NCBI GenBank assembly: GCA_035567895.1
Contig: DATMPC010000046.1
Location: forward strand, 1-33,642
Reading direction: 5' to 3'
Origin: Terriglobales bacterium
GTDB lineage: Bacteria > Acidobacteriota > Terriglobia > Terriglobales > Acidobacteriaceae
DNA length: 33,642 nucleotides
Shown here: positions 16,045 to 22,126 of the stretch, piece after piece
Layout of the letters: each line of letters starts with the position of its first letter
Position numbering within the stretch: position 1 is the first letter of the stretch
The notes under the pieces: generated by a model
Databases searched by the model: none
Seen by the model: the letters and a program-made list of their open reading frames with translations, nothing else
Told to the model about the DNA's origin: nothing
Program-made: the position numbers and the translations under genes

Positions 16045-16049
16045 AGTCC

Positions 16050-16859
16050 CTATTTAGGAACGAGGAAATTCAGACCGCGGTCTTCATTCGCCTTAACGGT
16101 TTGGTCGAGGTCGACATCTGCCAACAGTACTTTCGTAGCACGCGTGTTTGACAGCAGCCAAAGCGTGGATCCCACAATCGCATAGCTCTGGACTTCGGAC
16201 CGACGACCGTCGCGGTAAACGATCACCGTAGCCGGCTCGTTCGTCGGCTGGCTCGCCACTGAACTGGGCGGAGCTGGTGGACGACGTTGTTCCTCGAGCG
16301 TCGAGCGCAACGAATCGTTCTCACTGCGGAGCTGTTGCATCTCGGAATCGAGCTGATTCACCTGGCTGCTGAGATCGGCGTAATAGCTGGTGCTTGCAGC
16401 AGGGTCGTTTGCGTACGAGTTGGATGAATAGTAGGGATACCCGTAATCACCATAATAAGGCGACCCATAAGCCCCATACCCATAAGCCCCATAGTAAGGA
16501 ACCGCGAATACGAAAGAGCTTCGATGGTGAAAATGATGAAAACCATCATGAAAACCATCATGGAAGCGGCCGTCGAAGAAGCGACCGTCGAAACCGCGCG
16601 ACCTGAAGAATGGTCCACGGTTGACGTGGCCAAAGGTAACGACACTCCGCCGCTGCGGGGCGAACGCCGGCTGCGGGCGAGCCATTATGGCGGGTCGCGG
16701 AGCAAAAAATTGCCGCTGCGGCGCCCGGGCAAAGCCCATCGGAGGCGCGCTGCGACCCATCCCAACTCTGCCCCCAGAGAAGCCGTGCATACCACGCTGC
16801 GCGTACACAGGAGCACCCAAAGCCAGAATCAAAGCCGCCGCTATTGCCGCCCGCGACAT
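16050..16859 (-). CDS. Secreted low-complexity protein with coiled coil
   Basis: 269 residues. A signal peptide ends in PVYAQ. The mature part has four zones: a Gly/Arg/Pro-rich region (about 22-75), a Phe/Gly/His run with repeats DGRF, DGRFH, DGFHDGFHHFHH (about 85-115), a Tyr/Gly zone (YYGAYGYGAYGSPYYGDYGY), a coiled coil (LSSQVNQLDSEMQQLRSEND, about 170-200), and a beta-rich C-terminal part (ATVIVYRDGRRSEVQSYAIV then LWLLSNTRATKVLLAD). The C-terminal half resembles small periplasmic proteins seen in acidobacteria; no function is known. The His/aromatic zone could bind metal or support assembly. Confidence 0.7.
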   Translation of the reverse strand: MSRAAIAAALILALGAPVYAQRGMHGFSGGRVGMGRSAPPMGFARAPQRQFFAPRPAIMARPQPAFAPQRRSVVTFGHVNRGPFFRSRGFDGRFFDGRFHDGFHDGFHHFHHRSSFVFAVPYYGAYGYGAYGSPYYGDYGYPYYSSNSYANDPAASTSYYADLSSQVNQLDSEMQQLRSENDSLRSTLEEQRRPPAPPSSVASQPTNEPATVIVYRDGRRSEVQSYAIVGSTLWLLSNTRATKVLLADVDLDQTVKANEDRGLNFLVPK

Positions 16860-17420
16860 GCTTTCATTCTACGCCCGGCGGTCCAGCCTAGATCGCTCTA
16901 GCCTCATTTCTGTTGGGCCAGAAAGGCCCCCGAGATCGCTATGAGGACCGCAGCACTCCGTCAGTTTTCCAATTCACTGTTCATTCACTGATCAGAGGGC
17001 TAACAGTGAATTAACAGTGAATTAACAGCGAATTTATCAGTGAAAATAACAGTGAATTTCTTCCACCGCATAAGACCCGCATGAACACTGGGGAAGTCCG
17101 AGAGAGGCAGGGAACTTGCAGTGAATCAACAGGGACTGCAATCGAAACGACCCGCGCAGTGTCATCGCCATCCGCGACGGGGTCCCCGGCAAGCGCCGAT
17201 GTTGCGGTTGCTGGAGTGTAGGCTGATCTCTCCCACACCATTCTCCTCTCTCGTTGGTACCCCGATTGTGAGCCGCGCGTCAAGAGTTGTACCGTCGCTC
17301 GCTGTGGAAATCGGTCTTGCCCTTGGCCGTTTGGATTCTTGAGTACTGAGTAGCCCTCCCGCTCTGGGCCGCAGCTCTCCAGCAGCGCCATCAGGCATCC
17401 CAGACTCTGGAGGACAACGA
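16860..17420. other. Divergent intergenic region with repeat array
   Basis: 561 bp between the secreted-protein gene and the DUF2383 gene. No credible protein is encoded. It contains the phased CAGTGA/CAGGGA array (16975-17137). Confidence 0.7.
16975..17137 (+). repeat. Phased CAGTGA/CAGGGA array B
   Basis: Forward motifs start at 17004, 17015, 17026 (CAGCGA), 17038 and 17050, then CAGGGA at 17108, CAGTGA at 17119 and CAGGGA at 17130. Two reverse copies (CACTG) are at 16975 and 16986. Within each block, spacing is 11 or 12 bp. The core is CAG[T/G/C]GAA with variable downstream bases. This is the same style as the array at 7309-7424. Confidence 0.75.
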
Positions 17421-17852
17421 ATGACTGAAATCAAAGACACTGTTTCCAAATTGATCGAGAGTTGCAAAGATGGCCAAGAAGGCTATCGGCAGGCAGCCGA
17501 GAAGGCCCAGAAACCAGAGTACAAGAGCTTTTTCGAGCAGCAATCGAATGAGCGAGGACGTTTCGCGACTGAGCTGCAGCCCTTCCTGGGTGACAAAGAA
17601 AAGGACTCCGGCTCCGTCAGCGGCGCACTTCACCGCACCTGGATCGATCTCAAGGGCAAACTAGGAGCCGGCGACGCAGCCATCCTCAGCTCTGTCGAGC
17701 AAGGAGAAGACAGCGCCAAGCAGACCTATGAGGACGCTCTGAAGGCATCGCCACCGGCTGAATTGGTGGCCATTATCCGGCGTCAGTACGGAAGCGTGAA
17801 GAACGCACACGACCGAGTAAAAAGCTGGCGCGACAGCGAGAAAGCGGCATAG
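17421..17852 (+). CDS. PA2169-family four-helix-bundle protein (DUF2383)
   Basis: 143 residues, soluble, all-helical. DTVSKLIESCKDGQEGYRQAA at the N-terminus, FFEQQSNERGRFATELQPF in the second helix, and SVEQGEDSAKQTYEDAL plus a final IIRRQYGSVKNAHDRVKSW match the DUF2383/PA2169 family, a ferritin-like bundle seen in many soil bacteria and often under stress control. The E..H metal pattern of true ferritins is incomplete, so iron binding is uncertain. GGAGG lies eight bases before the ATG, and an intrinsic terminator follows the stop, indicating a single-gene unit. Confidence 0.85.
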   Translation: MTEIKDTVSKLIESCKDGQEGYRQAAEKAQKPEYKSFFEQQSNERGRFATELQPFLGDKEKDSGSVSGALHRTWIDLKGKLGAGDAAILSSVEQGEDSAKQTYEDALKASPPAELVAIIRRQYGSVKNAHDRVKSWRDSEKAA

Positions 17853-17873
17853 CGCCACAAACCGAAAAAACAG

Positions 17874-17902
17874 GAGCGGCTCGAAAGGGCCGCTTCTTTT
17901 TT
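17874..17902 (+). terminator. Intrinsic terminator of the DUF2383 gene
   Basis: AGCGGC pairs with GCCGCT across a short loop, followed by T6, about 20 bp after the stop codon. An A6 run just upstream may allow reverse activity. Confidence 0.75.
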
Positions 17903-17973
17903 GCGCGATGTATTTTCCCGGTTTGGAAACGATGACCACTCACTCCGATCAACTGCCGCACGGGTGCGGGTGC

Positions 17974-18002
17974 CCCACTCATCGCGGTGTTCGATGAGTG
18001 GG
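17974..18002. repeat. GTGCCCCA-type variable-stem hairpin, copy 1
   Basis: CCCACTCATCG pairs perfectly over 11 bp with CGATGAGTGGG around the loop CGGTGTT. Copies with the same outer frame and a different inner stem occur at 23833-23860 and near 29841-30030. It lies between two convergent genes, where it might also help end transcripts. Confidence 0.7.
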
Positions 18003-18029
18003 TAAGCTTCTCCTTGGGACTATCCAAGC

Positions 18030-18326
18030 TTATAGCGTCCTCATGTAAGCCAAGAGGTCGTTGAGTTCACTACGACTAAGCCTTTTGCGGAATGGAGGCA
18101 TGTTGCCTTTCCCATCACGAATGATGCGGCGGGTTTCAGATTCATCGTGTTTGCCCTCACTCAGATAACCAAAAAGAGATGGGGCGAAATCCTGAGTCGT
18201 CCCGCCGTGATGACAGCCAAAGCAATATTTCTTGTAGACAATCGCTCCAGCGTCAGGCGAACCACGATGACAGCCTCCCAGAGCAATACAGGCAGTGCAT
18301 ATAAGAAACCGCACACGGGATCTCAC
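18030..18326 (-). CDS. Small monoheme c-type cytochrome, probable lipoprotein
   Basis: 98 residues. A signal segment ends in a lipobox-like ALGGC (Cys19). The heme motif is CFGCH (Cys35, Cys38, His39), and a distal Met76 in GNMPPF is the likely sixth ligand, as in class I cytochrome c domains. It would be exported and carry electrons in the periplasm. The start is a GTG six bases after the stop of the upstream beta-propeller gene, so the two are cotranscribed. This suggests the cytochrome accepts electrons from, or simply accompanies, that protein. Another GTG four codons on is an alternative start. Confidence 0.82.
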   Translation of the reverse strand: MRSRVRFLICTACIALGGCHRGSPDAGAIVYKKYCFGCHHGGTTQDFAPSLFGYLSEGKHDESETRRIIRDGKGNMPPFRKRLSRSELNDLLAYMRTL

Positions 18327-18332
18327 CGAGTT

Positions 18333-19916
18333 CTATTTCGCTTCCGGCAACAAACCGTAGACATCCACTTCCTTTTTGGCGCCAACATACACTCGCCCAT
18401 TGGCCACGATGGGAATATTAAATCGTAGAGTCATACCTCCGCGGTCCCGCGCGGAGTTCTGTTCGGAGTTGTAAAGTTCGTGCGCGATATTGGCAGCCTC
18501 ATAGGCGTGCAACACGAACGGACGATCGCGAGAACGCCATCCCTTTGACTCAAGCACCCACACAATGCCGTCGCGATTCCCATTCGCGGAAACCGTCGGC
18601 GTGGCTCCAGGATCGATGAACCAGTTTCCTCCGGCAGTTGCGCGAAGCGTAAGACGGCCGTTCTTCAGCTCGTAATCGCGCAGCCAATCCTTGCTCACTA
18701 GCTGATAGATGTGATGGTTCCAGTAAGCGACCGCGCCAAATGCCGCGTCGTGGAGCGGCAGGGTTTGCACAGCGTGTTGATCGTTCAGGGGCTGGTATTG
18801 GCCCATGTGGTCCCGATCGATCACATACAGTGTGGCTCCCTTGCCCGCAATCACCAGAAGATGGCGATGGGGAGCAGCCTCATCGGGCAGCAGCACCGGA
18901 CCTCCAGAGCCAAGGTCGCTGTCGTGTGCGTTCAGCTCCTGTTCGTTCGATGGTGTGAAGTAATCGGCGACGCTGAGCAATCCCTGGTTGAGTTGCAGCT
19001 TTAGGACGGTATCGCCGTAATCCGCTCTGCCTATGGTTGCGTCGAAACGACCATTGCCGGTCGCCACGTAAACATTCCCATTTTCGTCGGCGGCAGGCCC
19101 GGTGTCCCCTGCCCATATGCCACTGTCGTCAGCATTGGGAGATACGTTCAACGATCCTGTTTGCTTTAGACTGCCGGCATCGTAGGCCAACACCCAACCG
19201 TGGTACCACCCCACATCGCACGAAGATCCCCAACTTACATACACGGTGCTGTTGATCAGCAGTAGCGCAGCGCGCGGATTTTCTACCAATGGATCAAAGT
19301 CGATGATCCCATTCTTTGCACCGCTCCCCCGTCCAAGGGCTCTTGCGTTGATTACGACCGGCCCGCCGAACTTTTCCACGCCGGTAGTAATCGCCAGGGC
19401 GTGCAGCTTTTGCACAAAAAGGTCGTCCGAGAATAAGCCTCGACTCTCTTTCGTGCGTGCCAGCACATACAGGGTTCCCGTATTGGGATCGATGACCGGC
19501 GTGGAGGTGATGCCTATCTCCGGAGTAATAAATGGGCACTGCACGTCGCTGGCTGAAACCGTTTTGACGCGATTCGAAAGAAGGCTGACCTTCCACAACG
19601 GCTCAGCCGAGGCCACATCGGCATCGAAGGCGTAAACGCTGTCATGCTCGGTGACGACGAACAGAATGTTGTGCTTGCCTTTGCCCGGTATGTCGACTCC
19701 AGAAAAATAAAGCGGCTGCGCGTAAACATCGCCGTCTACTTTCAACGAAAATAGCTTGCCGAAATGGGCTGCGTTTACCACGGTTGGTGTGAGCTGCGTC
19801 TCGTGCAGATTAGCTCCAGTTCGGGCAGAGTCATACTGCGCGGTGGTCATCTGGGCGAGCTGAGCCATGCAAGTTCCGGCGATCAGCAGGTCAAGGACGA
19901 TGGTGAGGATTTTCAT
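18333..19916 (-). CDS. Secreted PQQ-type beta-propeller protein
   Basis: 527 residues with an N-terminal signal (MKILTIVLDLLIAGTCMAQ). Recurring blades of the PQQ/quinoprotein type are visible: VDGDVYAQPLYF, NILFVVTEHDSVYAFDAD, ITSTPVIDPNTGTLYVLA, DENGNVYVATGNG, LLVIAGKGATLYVIDRDH and a final PIVANGRVYVGAKKEVDVYG. The start at 19916 is set by the signal peptide. The protein lacks obvious catalytic and PQQ-binding residues of alcohol dehydrogenases as far as I can judge, so it may be a binding or scaffold propeller. The downstream cytochrome c gene makes an electron-transfer role plausible. Confidence 0.75.
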   Translation of the reverse strand: MKILTIVLDLLIAGTCMAQLAQMTTAQYDSARTGANLHETQLTPTVVNAAHFGKLFSLKVDGDVYAQPLYFSGVDIPGKGKHNILFVVTEHDSVYAFDADVASAEPLWKVSLLSNRVKTVSASDVQCPFITPEIGITSTPVIDPNTGTLYVLARTKESRGLFSDDLFVQKLHALAITTGVEKFGGPVVINARALGRGSGAKNGIIDFDPLVENPRAALLLINSTVYVSWGSSCDVGWYHGWVLAYDAGSLKQTGSLNVSPNADDSGIWAGDTGPAADENGNVYVATGNGRFDATIGRADYGDTVLKLQLNQGLLSVADYFTPSNEQELNAHDSDLGSGGPVLLPDEAAPHRHLLVIAGKGATLYVIDRDHMGQYQPLNDQHAVQTLPLHDAAFGAVAYWNHHIYQLVSKDWLRDYELKNGRLTLRATAGGNWFIDPGATPTVSANGNRDGIVWVLESKGWRSRDRPFVLHAYEAANIAHELYNSEQNSARDRGGMTLRFNIPIVANGRVYVGAKKEVDVYGLLPEAK

Positions 19917-20245
19917 GCCGATTTGGTGAGTCCCTTTGTAACAGAACCCACACCCGGCGAATTTGTGCCCGCAGAATTGTGTCCTGTATGGGTCATAAAA
20001 ACCATAGAAACCAAGGTGGCGGAGGGAGTTAACGTGCAACGGCCGTTTGTGGCACCCGCGTCATTCTGAAGCGCACCTTCAAAACACGAAGGGTGCGGCT
20101 CGCCTTTTCCAGCCGCAATCCAGCTCTCATTCAACGTTGCCGCTCGCGAGCCGGGCAATCTCACTGCGCTTCTCCGACCATCTAAGTCCTCAACCACGAG
20201 GACCAAAATCCGGCGCTAGCCGGTTTTTCTGGAGGAGGCCCCAAA
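19917..20245. other. Divergent intergenic region and leader of the triple-repeat gene
   Basis: 329 bp with no protein gene. It contains a hairpin CGCAC-CTTC...GAAGGGTGCG (20073-20096), a perfect 10-bp palindrome GCTCGCGAGC near 20147, and the two hairpins listed at 20186-20228. Confidence 0.6.
20186..20228 (+). promoter_or_regulatory. Tandem hairpins ending in a terminator-like stem before the triple-repeat gene
   Basis: GTCCTC-aaccac-GAGGAC (20186-20203) is followed by CCGGC-gcta-GCCGG (20210-20223) and T5 (20224-20228). The ribosome site GGAGGAGG follows at once (20231-20238). No gene lies upstream on this strand, so a terminator here would act on the gene's own leader; attenuation is a reasonable guess. 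Confidence 0.5.
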
Positions 20246-20992
20246 ATGAAACATCTACTCGCTATCTCTGCTCTGCTGCTGTGTCTTGGCAGCGCGGCTG
20301 TGGCACGACCGGTGATGCACGATCCTTATGAACCGCAAAACTGGCACGCAACCCTTTCCGCCGGTGACCAAGGTGACTTCGACAAGTACTACGCGAAATG
20401 GGTGGACGCAACGCGCAAGAACGACCGCGAAGACATCTCCGAGAACACGCGCAAAATGCAGGACATCATGACACGCAACAACATTCCTGCCGACGTGTCG
20501 TTCGAGCAGGTTGCGTCCGCGTCTGCAGTTCCCAATACGGCATACGGGGCTCCCGTATCGTGGCAGGGAAAGCTCTCGGCGGAGGATCAGAAAGAGTTCG
20601 ACAAGTACTATGCGAAATGGGTGAGCGCAACCCGCAAGAACGACCAGGAGGATATCTCTGAGAATGCGCGCAAGATGCAGGACATCATGTCCCGCTACAA
20701 CGTTCCGTCCAGCGTGCCGTTTGCGCAGGTAGCCAGCGGCGGCTCCGCGGCAGCCTATCCGAACGCGGCCTATCCGAATCCCGCTTATACGCCCAGCGCG
20801 GGACAACGGCTTTCTTCGGAAGATCAGAAGCAATTCGACAAGGCCTACAAGAAGTGGCTGGAATCTCGCCACAAGAAACACACCGAAGATATGGAAGAGA
20901 GTTCGCGCAAAATGCAGGACATCATGGCGCGGTACAACATTCCCGCAAATGTGTCCTTCGATCAGATCGCATCGCCAGGAATTTATCGGTAG
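20246..20992 (+). CDS. Secreted protein of three 54-residue helical repeats
   Basis: 248 residues. Signal peptide (MKHLLAISALLLCLGSAAVA) then three repeats at about 37-90, 110-163 and 189-242. Each repeat runs: LS..DQ..FDKYYAKW, a basic segment (ATRKND or SRHKKH), ED.SE..RKMQDIM.R.N.P, then a short VSF.Q.AS end. Linkers between repeats are rich in Ala/Pro/Tyr/Asn. The repeats look helical and charged and are more similar to one another (repeats 1 and 2 especially) than expected by chance. I do not recognise the family. A strong ribosome site fixes the start. The product would act in the periplasm or outside the cell. Confidence 0.8.
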   Translation: MKHLLAISALLLCLGSAAVARPVMHDPYEPQNWHATLSAGDQGDFDKYYAKWVDATRKNDREDISENTRKMQDIMTRNNIPADVSFEQVASASAVPNTAYGAPVSWQGKLSAEDQKEFDKYYAKWVSATRKNDQEDISENARKMQDIMSRYNVPSSVPFAQVASGGSAAAYPNAAYPNPAYTPSAGQRLSSEDQKQFDKAYKKWLESRHKKHTEDMEESSRKMQDIMARYNIPANVSFDQIASPGIYR

Positions 20993-21022
20993 GTTGTTGC
21001 AGTCAGTTCCAAATTGGGTTTA

Positions 21023-21047
21023 GGGCACGGTGGCGCGAACCGTGCCC
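21023..21047. repeat. Perfect 9-bp hairpin after the triple-repeat gene
   Basis: GGGCACGGT-ggcgcga-ACCGTGCCC, flanked by TTTA on the left and TAAA on the right, which can extend the stem with a bulge. There is no T-tract on either side, so it is a weak terminator candidate or another intergenic hairpin repeat. Confidence 0.5.
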
Positions 21048-21085
21048 GTCCCTAAACCTCAGGCGTGAGCTCGCCGGGCCGAGAT

Positions 21086-21195
21086 CAGTACCCGCGACGG
21101 TAGCCGCTGGGTGAGTCTGGGAGTCAGTACCGTCCGTGATCGGGGATGGGTAAGTCCGGGAGTCAGTACCGTTCGCGGCAGCGAATGGGTGAGTC
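21086..21195 (+). repeat. REP-like cluster 1 (three direct units)
   Basis: Three tandem units at a 39-bp period, each AGTACC-G, a short stem-loop, then TGGGTGAGTC or a close variant. The stem-loop of the third is TTCGC-ggca-GCGAA. The cluster lies just before the transposase remnant, and an inverted unit lies after it. Confidence 0.75.
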
Positions 21196-21222
21196 AGCCT
21201 CGTCTGATACACTGCGTGACCT

Positions 21223-21375
21223 ATGCCGGACATCCCGCTGGCATATCTGATTACGTTCCGATGCTACGGTACCTGGCTTCACGGCGATGAGCGGGGCTCT
21301 ATCGACCGGCATCAGAATCAATATCAGTCTCCTTATATAGTTCCCAATCCGAACTGGCACACATACAACCTCCGT
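21223..21375 (+). pseudogene. REP-associated tyrosine transposase (Y1/IS200-like), N-terminal remnant
   Basis: About 50 residues are left, starting MPDIPLAYLITFRCYGTWLH followed by GDERGSIDRHQNQY. This is the characteristic N-terminus of the large group of Y1_Tnp proteins associated with REP hairpins. The HUH motif and catalytic tyrosine are missing: after NPNWHTYN the frame runs into repeat DNA and stops at 21447. REP units flank it on both sides in opposite orientations. It is therefore a decayed copy that cannot be active. Confidence 0.8.
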
Positions 21376-21386
21376 CGCCTAAATGG

Positions 21387-21451
21387 TCAGGGCGGAGAGA
21401 TACCTGAGTTTGACAGCCCACCCATCCGCTACCGCGGACGGTACTGACTCC
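21387..21451 (-). repeat. REP-like unit, inverted, with shared end sequence
   Basis: The reverse complement reads AGTACCG, TCCGC-ggta-GCGGA, TGGGTGGG, and then CTCAGGTATCTCTCCGCCCT. The 22-bp segment 21387-21408 is found exactly, in opposite orientation, at 23895-23916, after REP cluster 2. It is probably the conserved end of the transposon unit. Confidence 0.75.
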
Positions 21452-21500
21452 CTCGTCTTTAAATCTGTGTAAGTTTGTTCGATCTGCAGCGTACTGCTTT

Positions 21501-22124
21501 ATGGACGCCAAGAGAAAGAATGCGAAAGGATCGCAGCCGCGCGAGGGCAAAGCCACGCAAATGGAGGGGCCGGAGCTGGCGAGCGTGATAGAGCGTGCAC
21601 AAGGCCATGATGCTGAGGCGCTGGGGGAGCTCTATCGCCTGTACGTCCGACGCGTATTCGGCTTGTGCCGTTACATGCTGGACTCACGGGAGAGCGCAGA
21701 AGATGCCACCAGCGAAGTCTTCCTCAAACTGCAGCGCTCAATCGAGAGCTACAACGGGTCCATACCGTTCCCCAGGTGGCTGCTGCGGGTGGCCGGCAAT
21801 CAATGCATTGACGCTTTGCGGCGCCGGAAGCGTGGATTGCAGCAGATTGTAGAAGTTGAAGAAGGAGTCGCGGTCATCGAGCCAGCCACCTCGGAGCCGT
21901 CGCCGCTGGGTGCAGTCCTCAGCACGGAAGAGAGGGCGCAGGTGCGGGATGCCATTGCACGCCTGCCGGAAAACTATCGCGTGCCGCTGGTCCTGCGCTA
22001 TTACGGCGAATTGAGCTATGACGAAATCGCGCAGCAGTTGGGCCTGCATAAGAACTACGTGGCCGGGTTGATATTTCGGGCCAAGCAGGAGCTGCGCCGG
22101 AAGCTGGGCCGCAGGAGCAAGTGA
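21501..22124 (+). CDS. ECF-type RNA polymerase sigma factor
   Basis: 207 residues. Region 2 (about 40-115) contains LGELYRLYVRRVFGLCRYML, the core-binding DATSEVFLKLQRS and the -10 recognition segment FPRWLLRVAGNQCIDALRRRKR. Region 4 (about 145-200) has LPENYRVPLVLRYYGELSYD and the helix-turn-helix EIAQQLGLHKNYVAGLIFRA. There is no region 1 or 3. The first 20 residues are basic and poorly conserved, so an internal ATG at 21561 (MEGPEL) may be the true start. The stop overlaps or nearly overlaps the next gene, its probable anti-sigma factor, with which it forms an operon. Confidence 0.92.
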   Translation: MDAKRKNAKGSQPREGKATQMEGPELASVIERAQGHDAEALGELYRLYVRRVFGLCRYMLDSRESAEDATSEVFLKLQRSIESYNGSIPFPRWLLRVAGNQCIDALRRRKRGLQQIVEVEEGVAVIEPATSEPSPLGAVLSTEERAQVRDAIARLPENYRVPLVLRYYGELSYDEIAQQLGLHKNYVAGLIFRAKQELRRKLGRRSK

Positions 22125-22126
22125 TC

